5,523 bases of DNA from DAOPZC01 sp035353175 (GTDB lineage Bacteria; Verrucomicrobiota; Kiritimatiellia; RFP12; UBA1067). A model generated the notes under the pieces. That model ran no database searches. It was not told the DNA's origin and saw only the letters and a list, made by a program, of their open reading frames with translations. Shown here one piece after another: positions 1 through 5,192 of the stretch; the stretch's first letter is position 1; each line of letters begins with the position of its first letter. The stretch lies in the NCBI GenBank assembly GCA_035353175.1, contig DAOPZC010000143.1, forward strand, positions 1 through 5,523. Direction: 5' to 3'. A program made the position numbers and the translations under genes.

Positions 1-1384
1 CCCGGAACCAGAGCATGTTTTCGCGGCGCTCCGCGATGTTTTTGATGTTCATGAGGTGTCTCACTCCGACGTTTTCGCTGATGGAGTTTCCGCCCCAGCT
101 GCCGCAGCCGAGGGTGAGGGAGGGCTCCAGTTTGAAGTTGTAGATGTCGCCGATGGCGCCTTGGGAGCTGGGCATGTTGACCAGCACGCGGCCGGTCTTC
201 ATGGCCGCGCCGTAGGTTTTGACGCGGTCGGTGTTGCGCATGTCCGTGTAGAGGGCGGAGGTGTGGCCGATGCCGCCGAACTCGACCAGGGCCTTGGCTT
301 TAGCGACGGCGTCGTCGAAGTCCTTGGCGCGGTAGAGCGCGAGCACCGGGGAGAGCTTCTCGAAGGCGAAGGGCTCGTCCGTGCCGATCTTTTCGGCCTC
401 GCCGATGAGCACCTTGACGTCGCCCGGCAGCTCGACGCCGGCCATGGCGGCGATCTTCGCGGCGGGCTGGCCCACGATGTCGGCGTTGATGTGTCCGTCC
501 TTGAGGATGATGGCGCCGACCTTCTTCTTCTGGGCGGGCGTGAGGAGGTGTGCGCCGCGGGCGGTGAACTCGGCCTTGACGGCGTCGTAGATCGCGTCGA
601 CCACGACCACGGACTGCTCGGAGGCGCAGATCACGCCGTTGTCGAAGGTCTTGGACATCAGGATCGAGCTGACCGCCATGCGGATCTCGGCGGTCTCGTC
701 GATCACGGCGGGGGTGTTGCCCGCGCCGACGCCGAGGGCCGGCTTGCCGGAGCTGTAGGCGGCCTTCACCATGCCGGGGCCGCCGGTGGCGAGGATCAGG
801 CTGATGTCGGGGTGGCGCATGAGCGCGTTCGAGATCTCGACGGTGGGCGTCTCGATGCAGGCGATGATGCCTTCGGGCGCGCCGGCGGCGACGGCGGCTT
901 GGGCGACCACGCGGGCGGCTTCGGCCGTGCTCTTTTTGGCGCGGGGGTGGGGCGAGAAGATGATTCCGTTGCGGGTCTTGAGGGCGATGAGGCTCTTGAA
1001 GATCGCGGTGGAGGTCGGGTTGGTCGTGGGCACGATGCCCGCGATGATGCCGATCGGCTCTGCCACGCGGCGCAGGCCGAAGGACGCGTCATAGCTCAGC
1101 TCGCCGCAGGTCTTCTCGTCTTTGTACTTGTTGTAGATGTACTCCGAGGCGAAGTGGTTCTTGATCACTTTGTCCTCGACGATGCCCATGCCCGTTTCCT
1201 CGACGGCCATCTTCGCGAGGCGGATGCGCTCGCAGCTGGCGGCCAGGGCGGCGGCCCGGAAGATCTTGTCCACCTGCTCTTGCGTGTAGGTGGCGTAGAC
1301 CGTCTGGGCGGCTTTGACCTTCTTGATCAGGTCTTCGAGCGGCTTCAGCGTGTCGGCCGCGGGTGCGGGTGTGTTCTGTTTCAT
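1..1384 (-). CDS. adhE: Bifunctional aldehyde-alcohol dehydrogenase AdhE, N-terminal part (3' end outside window)
   Basis: AdhE reduces acetyl-CoA to acetaldehyde and then to ethanol with NADH, regenerating NAD+ in fermentation; the family forms cytosolic filaments (spirosomes). The 461 visible codons cover the CoA-acylating aldehyde dehydrogenase domain. Recognisable segments are PTTNPTSTAIFKSLIALKTR, FSPHPRAKKST, LATGGPGMVKAAYSSGKPA, the cofactor-site motif GVGAGN at residues 218-223, and the catalytic loop DNGVICASEQS with the nucleophile Cys253. Near the cut come LTLGCGSWGGNS and RRENMLWFR, the conserved entry to the linker joining the iron-dependent alcohol dehydrogenase domain. A fused protein of about 870-890 residues is therefore expected, although the second domain is not in view. 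The ATG at 1384-1382 follows a clear AAGGAG. The gene has its own promoter and candidate operator and is divergent from the CPBP gene. The family call is very secure; only full length is inferred. Confidence 0.96.
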   Translation of the reverse strand, partial: MKQNTPAPAADTLKPLEDLIKKVKAAQTVYATYTQEQVDKIFRAAALAASCERIRLAKMAVEETGMGIVEDKVIKNHFASEYIYNKYKDEKTCGELSYDASFGLRRVAEPIGIIAGIVPTTNPTSTAIFKSLIALKTRNGIIFSPHPRAKKSTAEAARVVAQAAVAAGAPEGIIACIETPTVEISNALMRHPDISLILATGGPGMVKAAYSSGKPALGVGAGNTPAVIDETAEIRMAVSSILMSKTFDNGVICASEQSVVVVDAIYDAVKAEFTARGAHLLTPAQKKKVGAIILKDGHINADIVGQPAAKIAAMAGVELPGDVKVLIGEAEKIGTDEPFAFEKLSPVLALYRAKDFDDAVAKAKALVEFGGIGHTSALYTDMRNTDRVKTYGAAMKTGRVLVNMPSSQGAIGDIYNFKLEPSLTLGCGSWGGNSISENVGVRHLMNIKNIAERRENMLWFR

Positions 1385-1388
1385 GTGT

Positions 1389-1394
1389 CTCCTT
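1389..1394 (-). promoter_or_regulatory. Ribosome binding site of adhE
   Basis: On the minus strand AAGGAG lies four bases upstream of the ATG at 1384. It fixes the adhE start, and the predicted protein begins MKQNTPAPAADTLKPLEDL. Confidence 0.8.
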
Positions 1395-1446
1395 TTTATC
1401 GTGGTTGCGTGGGGGGTGCCCCGTGTGTTCCTGAAAACGGTGCGCA

Positions 1447-1475
1447 ATTATCGATAAGGTGATATCGATTGTCAA
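1447..1475 (-). promoter_or_regulatory. Sigma70-type promoter of adhE
   Basis: Reading the minus strand, a perfect -35 box TTGACA (1475-1470) is followed by 17 bases and the -10 box GATAAT (1452-1447), one mismatch from TATAAT. Transcription would start near 1440, leaving a leader of about 55 bases before the adhE ATG. Just upstream of the -35 is an A/T-rich tract (about 1482-1494, AAAAAGTTTATTT on the minus strand) that could act as an UP element. The spacer is largely filled by a perfect inverted repeat, described separately. The boxes and spacing are seen directly; activity is inferred. Confidence 0.75.
1450..1469. promoter_or_regulatory. Candidate operator: perfect 7-bp inverted repeat inside the adhE promoter
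   Basis: ATCGATA (1450-1456) and TATCGAT (1463-1469) form a perfect inverted repeat separated by six bases. It lies almost exactly between the -35 and -10 boxes of the adhE promoter and overlaps three bases of the -10 box. A 20-bp dyad with arm centres 13 bp apart is typical of a dimeric helix-turn-helix repressor, and this position would block RNA polymerase. Rex is the usual NADH-sensing regulator of adhE genes, but its half-sites (TTGTTA or TTGTGA type) do not match these arms. The regulator is therefore unidentified and none is encoded in the window. Confidence 0.55.
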
Positions 1476-1512
1476 GTAGCGAAATAAACTTTTTGTGGAA
1501 CCGCGCCAACGC

Positions 1513-1541
1513 TTGTCGGAATCCGGGGTGTGGTGTATCGT
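1513..1541 (+). promoter_or_regulatory. Weak candidate promoter of the CPBP-family gene
   Basis: TTGTCG (1513-1518) and TATCGT (1536-1541) are separated by 17 bases on the plus strand. Each has two mismatches to the sigma70 consensus. A start about seven bases downstream falls at 1548-1549, on the ATG of the CPBP-family gene, which would give a leaderless or nearly leaderless mRNA. This fits the absence of a Shine-Dalgarno sequence there. The boxes are weak enough to be chance. Confidence 0.25.
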
Positions 1542-1548
1542 GTACCTC

Positions 1549-2211
1549 ATGGTACGTTTGTGGCTCGAGTTCATCGGCTTGTACGTGGCGCTGCCTGCGG
1601 TTTTGTTGGGGGTCAGGCTCTCTGGATGCGCGGTCCCCGTGCTGCCGGTGCTCTGGCTTGCGGCCTATCCCGCGGCGCGTTATTTGGTGGTGCGGCATGG
1701 TTGGGGCACCCGGGAACTGATCGGTTTTTCTCTGACCCGGGCTCAGGCGAGGCATCTGGCGATGCGACTGGTGATCGCGGCGGCGGTCCTGACGGGCGGC
1801 ATCCTGTGGGTGGCACCAGAGCGGTTTCTGGATCTGCCCCGGCGGGATTTGACGCTATGGGCGCTGGTCATGTTTTTTTATCCGGCGCTTTCGGTTTATC
1901 CGCAGGGCATTCTTTACCGCGGCCTTTTTTGTGCGCGCTACGCGGGTCTTTTCCGTGGTGAACGGGGCGCTTGGCTGGCGGGGGCCGCTGTGTTCTGTCT
2001 GGCGCACCTGGTGTTTGCGAACGGGTGGGCGTTGGGGTTGACGCTCGCGGGGGGCCTTCTGATCAGCCGGACCTACCGCAAAACGGGATCGCTCATGGCG
2101 TCGGACCTCGAGCATGCGGTGTACGGCCAGCTGGTGTTCACGAGTGGGTGGGGAAGTTTCTTTTACCACGGGACCGTGCGGCTTATGGAAAGCCTGGCGG
2201 GGGTGGGGTGA
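1549..2211 (+). CDS. CPBP/Abi-family intramembrane protease-like protein with degenerate motif 1
   Basis: This 220-residue integral membrane protein resembles the CPBP family (CAAX prenyl protease/Rce1-like, Pfam Abi). Hydrophobic segments lie near residues 5-22, 30-48, 70-89, 101-118, 141-157 and 159-173. Three family landmarks appear in order. Motif 1 reads YPQGILYRG, with Arg124 kept, but Gln119-Gly120 sit where EExxxR has its two glutamates. Motif 2 is FCLAH (Phe149, His153). A third region, DLEHAVYGQLVF, contains His189. Family members cleave membrane-bound substrates or have immunity and other roles; the substrate here is unknown. With both acidic motif-1 residues missing, catalysis is doubtful. 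The ATG at 1549 was chosen because it immediately precedes the first hydrophobic helix; an in-frame GTG at 1495 would add 18 mostly polar residues, and neither start has a good ribosome binding site. It is divergent from adhE and ends 43 bases before the rpoZ promoter. Confidence 0.75.
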   Translation: MVRLWLEFIGLYVALPAVLLGVRLSGCAVPVLPVLWLAAYPAARYLVVRHGWGTRELIGFSLTRAQARHLAMRLVIAAAVLTGGILWVAPERFLDLPRRDLTLWALVMFFYPALSVYPQGILYRGLFCARYAGLFRGERGAWLAGAAVFCLAHLVFANGWALGLTLAGGLLISRTYRKTGSLMASDLEHAVYGQLVFTSGWGSFFYHGTVRLMESLAGVG

Positions 2212-2253
2212 GCAGCCGGAAGGAACAAACCTGATTCCGCCGAAAACTCCGCG

Positions 2254-2283
2254 TTGACCAATGCGGGGGGGAACCCCTATACT
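2254..2283 (+). promoter_or_regulatory. Promoter of the rpoZ-smpB-tatA run
   Basis: TTGACC (2254-2259) and TATACT (2278-2283) are separated by 18 bases, giving one and two mismatches to the sigma70 consensus boxes. Transcription would start near 2290, about 20 bases before the rpoZ GTG. The spacer has an unusual run of seven G followed by AACCCC. The promoter lies downstream of the CPBP gene stop, so rpoZ and its followers need not depend on read-through from that gene. Confidence 0.65.
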
Positions 2284-2299
2284 ACTGTGTTTAACCATT

Positions 2300-2304
2300 G
2301 GAGG
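2300..2304 (+). promoter_or_regulatory. Ribosome binding site deciding the rpoZ start
   Basis: GGAGG sits seven bases before a GTG at 2312. It favours that GTG over the in-frame ATG at 2261, which lies upstream of the -10 box and so would not be on the predicted transcript. Confidence 0.75.
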
Positions 2305-2311
2305 CATTTCC

Positions 2312-2557
2312 GTGAATGTTGAACTGATTGAGAAGGCGAGAGCCCGGGTTCCCAGCGTTCCTGTGCTCGTGAATCTTGTTTCCAAACGCGTGCGTCAGCT
2401 CAATATGGGCGAGAGACCTTTCGTGAAGCCGTTGTCGGCGGACGAGGACAAGTCGGACATCGCGCTGCGCGAGATCGCGGACGGCGTGCTGATTTCGGAA
2501 GTCGATTTCGGCGCTATCGCCCGGGCCGAAGCGGCCCATACACGTTGGTCGGAGTAA
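2312..2557 (+). CDS. rpoZ: DNA-directed RNA polymerase subunit omega
   Basis: Omega is the small RNA polymerase subunit that helps fold and hold the beta-prime subunit. The 81-residue product starts MNVELIEKARARVPSVPVLV and continues NLVSKRVRQLNMGERPFV (residues 21-38), matching the omega core in which a helix bearing an R-R/K-RxxQL pattern is followed by a GxRP turn. A second conserved stretch, SDIALREIADGVL (48-60), corresponds to the family ALREIAEGKI segment. The length is in the usual range of 70-100 residues. The MN-ELVEKA-like opening resembles omega proteins of Verrucomicrobia-type bacteria from memory, which informs the taxonomic guess. It starts with GTG behind a strong ribosome binding site and is the first gene after the promoter at 2254-2283. 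smpB follows 36 bases later. The upstream-extended reading from 2261 is rejected. Confidence 0.88.
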   Translation: MNVELIEKARARVPSVPVLVNLVSKRVRQLNMGERPFVKPLSADEDKSDIALREIADGVLISEVDFGAIARAEAAHTRWSE

Positions 2558-2593
2558 TCCGGCGTCGCGCGGCGGACGCGGCTTGAAAGGGTC

Positions 2594-3076
2594 ATGAGCG
2601 GGGAGAACAAAAAACGGAACGGCGGCAATCTGACGGTCAACCGCAGGGCGACGCACGATTATTTTGTTCTCGAGAGGGTCGAGGCGGGAATCGAGCTGGT
2701 GGGCACCGAAGTGAAGGTGGTGCGCAATGGCGAGGCCGGGTTGACCGGCGCCTACGCCCAAGTGAAGGACGGCCAGCTGTTCCTGAATCAGGTGATGATT
2801 CCTCCGTACGCGTTCGGCAACCGCTTCAATCACGATTCGCTGCGGACGAGGCGATTGCTGATGCACAAGCGCGAGATCCTCAAGCTGCAGGCGCAGTCCG
2901 AGCAGAAGGGATTGTCGCTCATCCCGCTGAGGATGTACCTGACGCCGAAGGGGATGGTCAAAGTGGAGATCGGGGTCTGCCGCGGCAAGGCCCAGGAAGA
3001 CAAGCGCGAAACCATTAAGCGGCGCGATGCGGACCTCGAGGCCCGCCGGGCAGTCGCGAAACACTACAGGGGCTGA
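2594..3076 (+). CDS. smpB: SsrA (tmRNA)-binding protein SmpB
   Basis: SmpB binds the tRNA-like domain of tmRNA and delivers it to stalled ribosomes, where the nascent chain is tagged for degradation and the ribosome released. The 160-residue product has the expected length and all family hallmarks: NRRATHDYF (residues 16-24), EAGIELVGTEVK (30-41), the block GNRFNHDSLRTRRLL (75-89) followed by MHKREI (90-95), GLSLIPLRMY (106-115), and a basic C-terminal tail from about residue 131 containing DKRETIKRRD. That tail enters the decoding centre and mRNA channel in studied homologues. The ATG at 2594 is preceded by AAAGGG at very close spacing (two bases), so the ribosome binding site is only moderate. 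The gene sits between rpoZ and tatA in a probable operon. No ssrA gene is visible in the window, so the partner RNA must lie elsewhere. Confidence 0.96.
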   Translation: MSGENKKRNGGNLTVNRRATHDYFVLERVEAGIELVGTEVKVVRNGEAGLTGAYAQVKDGQLFLNQVMIPPYAFGNRFNHDSLRTRRLLMHKREILKLQAQSEQKGLSLIPLRMYLTPKGMVKVEIGVCRGKAQEDKRETIKRRDADLEARRAVAKHYRG

Positions 3077-3084
3077 TTTTTTTC

Positions 3085-3092
3085 AGGAGGAG
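3085..3092 (+). promoter_or_regulatory. Strong ribosome binding site of tatA
   Basis: AGGAGGAG lies six to eight bases upstream of the ATG at 3099. It is the best Shine-Dalgarno sequence in the window and fixes the tatA start over the in-frame ATG at 3027, which lies inside smpB. It implies that TatA is made at higher levels than its neighbours, as expected for a multi-copy pore subunit. Confidence 0.85.
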
Positions 3093-3098
3093 ATTCGT

Positions 3099-3347
3099 AT
3101 GACGTTGCCACTCGGATTCTTGGGCATGAACATCGGACCGACGGAGCTGTTGGTCGTGTTGGCGATTATTCTGGTGCTGTTCGGCGGCAAGAAGCTGCCC
3201 GATCTGGCACGTTCGCTCGGGCGCAGTCTGGGCGAATTCAAGAAGGGCAAGGATGAAGGCGAGAAACTGGCCAACGAGAAGGTCAAGGAGATCGTCGATG
3301 ACATCAAGAAGGAAGAGCCCGAGAAGGTCGAAGGCCCCAAGGCCTAA
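3099..3347 (+). CDS. tatA: Sec-independent (twin-arginine) translocase protein TatA
   Basis: TatA oligomerises in the cytoplasmic membrane to form the passage for folded proteins carrying twin-arginine signal peptides, working with TatC and usually TatB. The 82-residue protein has the standard layout. A short N-terminus is followed by one transmembrane helix (about residues 14-28, TELLVVLAIILVLFG), the hinge FGGKKLPDLARSLG (28-41), an amphipathic helix with GRSLGEFKKG (41-50), and a charged, flexible Lys/Glu-rich tail. TatA is preferred over TatB because of the FGGKKLP hinge and short tail. No tatC or tatB is visible nearby; stand-alone tatA genes are common. It follows smpB by 22 bases behind a very strong ribosome binding site. 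Its TAA stop is directly followed, in the same frame, by the GTG start of the ABC transporter gene. Confidence 0.93.
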   Translation: MTLPLGFLGMNIGPTELLVVLAIILVLFGGKKLPDLARSLGRSLGEFKKGKDEGEKLANEKVKEIVDDIKKEEPEKVEGPKA

Positions 3348-5144
3348 GTGCGGCGGTCTGCCGTGACCCGCCGCCTCTCCATTCTGCCCGCAACTCTTTT
3401 ACGCGCCGTCCGCCTCGTCTGGCTCAGCGACCGCCGTTTGGCTTTCTGGCACACGGTCCTGACGGCGATTCAAGCCCTCCTGCCTTTGGGCACGCTCTTC
3501 GCGCTGAAACAGGTGATCGATATCGCGTCCCGTCTGTTTCAGAATTCGGAGCGTTTTTCGCCGTTTTCTTTCTCCACTGCGGCTGAACGTTTCGCCTCGG
3601 ATGCCGACTTCCGCCAACTGACGGCGTGGGCCTTTTTCGGTGCGCTCTGCCTGGTCTTGGTGGCCGTGGCCCGGCTGCTGATCACGTGGGTGGCGGAGTT
3701 CCACTCGCTGGCCGTCAGTGACCGCGTTTACGATCTGCTGCACGACACCCTGTTGCGGGCCGACTACGCCTTTTTTGAGAACCCGGACGACCAGAACCGT
3801 CTCTACATGGCCCGCGAGGAGGCGCTTTCTCGCCCTGCGCGCGTGCTCGCCGGGTTCGGCCAGATTCTGTATAGCCTTGTGGGCCTCGTCGGCGTGCTGT
3901 TCATTCTGGCCTCGTTCAGCCCGTGGCTGCCGTTTTGCCTCGCGTTTGCCGCGCTGCCGGTGTTCTTCTTCAAGCTCGACCGCACGCGCCGATTCTACGA
4001 GTGGCGCAAGAGCCTCACGCCGCTTGAGCGGCAGGCCGCCTATTTCCACTCGGTCATGACGGACGACGCCGGTGCCAAAGAGATCCGGCTGTACGGGCAC
4101 GGCGGCTTCTGCCGCACGCGTTTCGCGGGCGCGCGCGCCAAGTTGCGGGAGGAGCGTGTCGCGTGGCGCCGCTACGTGCTTTCGCGTGAGGCTGCCGGGC
4201 TGTTTCTGGGCCTGCTGATCACGGGCCTGATTCTGCTGTGGATGACCGGGCGCCTGCTGGCCGGTGCCGTGACCGTCGGTTCGCTTGTCCTCTGCGTGCA
4301 GGCCGTCCAGCGCGGCCAAAATGCCGTCACGTCGCTTCTGAATGCGGTTGCCGCACTCTTTGAAGACGCGCTGTTTCTCCAGAGTTTCGAGGAGCTGCTG
4401 CGTCTGCCGACGCGGGTGCTGACTCCCGCAAACACCAAGGGTGTTCCTGATCCCATCGCGCACGGGATCACCTTCGAACAGGTCTCGTTCGCCTATCCCG
4501 GCGCGTCCGGGGCGGTTCTCCGCGATCTCTCGTTCACGCTCCGCCCCGGCGAGCGCGTGGTGCTCGCCGGGGCCAACGGCGCGGGCAAGTCGACCCTCGT
4601 CAAGCTTCTCTGCCGGCTCTACGACCCTGACCAGGGACGTATCCTTGTGGATGGCATCGACCTGCGCGAGTTGGATCCCGCCGCTTGGCGCAGCCGGATC
4701 GGCGCGGTCTTCCAGGACTTCAACCACTACCAGCTCTCGGCGGCCGAGAACATCTGGATCGGGCACACCCGGCTGCCGCCCGATTCCCCGGCCGTCGAAC
4801 GCGCCGCCGCCGATGCCGGCATGAAGCCGCTTCTGGCCGCATGGCCGCAGGGGCTCAAGACGCTTCTCGGCCGCTGGCTCCATGACGGCATCGAGCCCAG
4901 CATCGGCCAGTGGCAGAAGATCGCGATCGCCCGCGCGTTCGTGCGGCCGGCGCTGCTCTACATCCTCGACGAGCCCGCCAGCGCTCTCGACAGCACGGCG
5001 CAGCGCGAGACCTTCGAGGCGCTCGCGCGCCTGAGCCGCGGCAAAATCGCGTTGTTCACCAGCCACCGCGACCTGGGTCCCGGAATGGCTGACCGCCTGC
5101 TGGTCTTGGAAGGCGGGGCCATCGCTGCTGATCGGCCGCTTTAA
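3348..5144 (+). CDS. ABC exporter half-transporter (fused membrane and ATPase domains), substrate unknown
   Basis: This 598-residue protein has the type I exporter layout, a six-helix membrane domain followed by a nucleotide-binding domain, and should act as a dimer in the inner membrane. Hydrophobic segments lie near residues 33-52, 92-116, 167-190, 192-209, 282-301 and 303-322; EIRLYG (245-250) is a typical cytoplasmic coupling segment. The ATPase domain has A-loop Tyr383, Walker A GANGAGKST (408-416), Q-loop Gln456, signature PSIGQWQK (517-524), Walker B LLYILDEP with Asp541 and Glu542, D-loop SALD, and switch His573. All catalytic residues are present. The signature differs from LSGGQ, as in some exporters with an S-x-G-Q/E-WQ pattern. 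The start is GTG at 3348, directly after the tatA stop, or GTG at 3363; neither has a good ribosome binding site, so translational coupling to tatA is likely. The substrate cannot be told from sequence; no partner half-transporter or biosynthesis gene is adjacent. Confidence 0.9.
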   Translation: MRRSAVTRRLSILPATLLRAVRLVWLSDRRLAFWHTVLTAIQALLPLGTLFALKQVIDIASRLFQNSERFSPFSFSTAAERFASDADFRQLTAWAFFGALCLVLVAVARLLITWVAEFHSLAVSDRVYDLLHDTLLRADYAFFENPDDQNRLYMAREEALSRPARVLAGFGQILYSLVGLVGVLFILASFSPWLPFCLAFAALPVFFFKLDRTRRFYEWRKSLTPLERQAAYFHSVMTDDAGAKEIRLYGHGGFCRTRFAGARAKLREERVAWRRYVLSREAAGLFLGLLITGLILLWMTGRLLAGAVTVGSLVLCVQAVQRGQNAVTSLLNAVAALFEDALFLQSFEELLRLPTRVLTPANTKGVPDPIAHGITFEQVSFAYPGASGAVLRDLSFTLRPGERVVLAGANGAGKSTLVKLLCRLYDPDQGRILVDGIDLRELDPAAWRSRIGAVFQDFNHYQLSAAENIWIGHTRLPPDSPAVERAAADAGMKPLLAAWPQGLKTLLGRWLHDGIEPSIGQWQKIAIARAFVRPALLYILDEPASALDSTAQRETFEALARLSRGKIALFTSHRDLGPGMADRLLVLEGGAIAADRPL

Positions 5145-5192
5145 TGGCGGACGGACACGGGGACCCGCCCGACAGATTGCCCGATACCCGTT

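Noticed and set aside
1413..1422. GGGGTGCCCC mini-palindrome in the adhE leader
   Set aside because: Only four base pairs around a two-base loop, too small to support a regulatory structure.
56..1462. Long plus-strand open frame (468 codons) opposite adhE
   Set aside because: It is antisense to an unmistakable AdhE coding frame. Its product is a low-complexity Gly/Asp/Val/His-rich chain typical of the mirror frame of a GC-rich gene, and it reads through the adhE promoter.
1441..1475. A divergent plus-strand promoter sharing the adhE operator
   Set aside because: GATATC- and TATCGA-like strings occur because of the palindrome, but no -35-like hexamer lies at proper spacing upstream on the plus strand.
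1495..1548. Extending the CPBP-family protein to the GTG at 1495
   Set aside because: It has no ribosome binding site and adds 18 mostly polar residues before a natural N-terminal membrane helix. It remains possible but is less likely than ATG 1549.
2212..2253. Search for a terminator after the CPBP-family gene
   Set aside because: No stem followed by a T-run is visible, so no terminator is called.
2559..2581. Possible hairpin between rpoZ and smpB (GCGTC, 8-base loop, GACGC, extendable by CC/GG across a bulge)
   Set aside because: The stem is short, the local sequence is very GC-rich so such pairings are expected by chance, and no T-run follows. It is not supported as a terminator.
2291..3064. 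257-codon minus-strand open frame opposite rpoZ and smpB
   Set aside because: It overlaps two well-recognised genes antisense, has no family resemblance, and shows the His/Arg/Leu-rich bias of a mirror frame.
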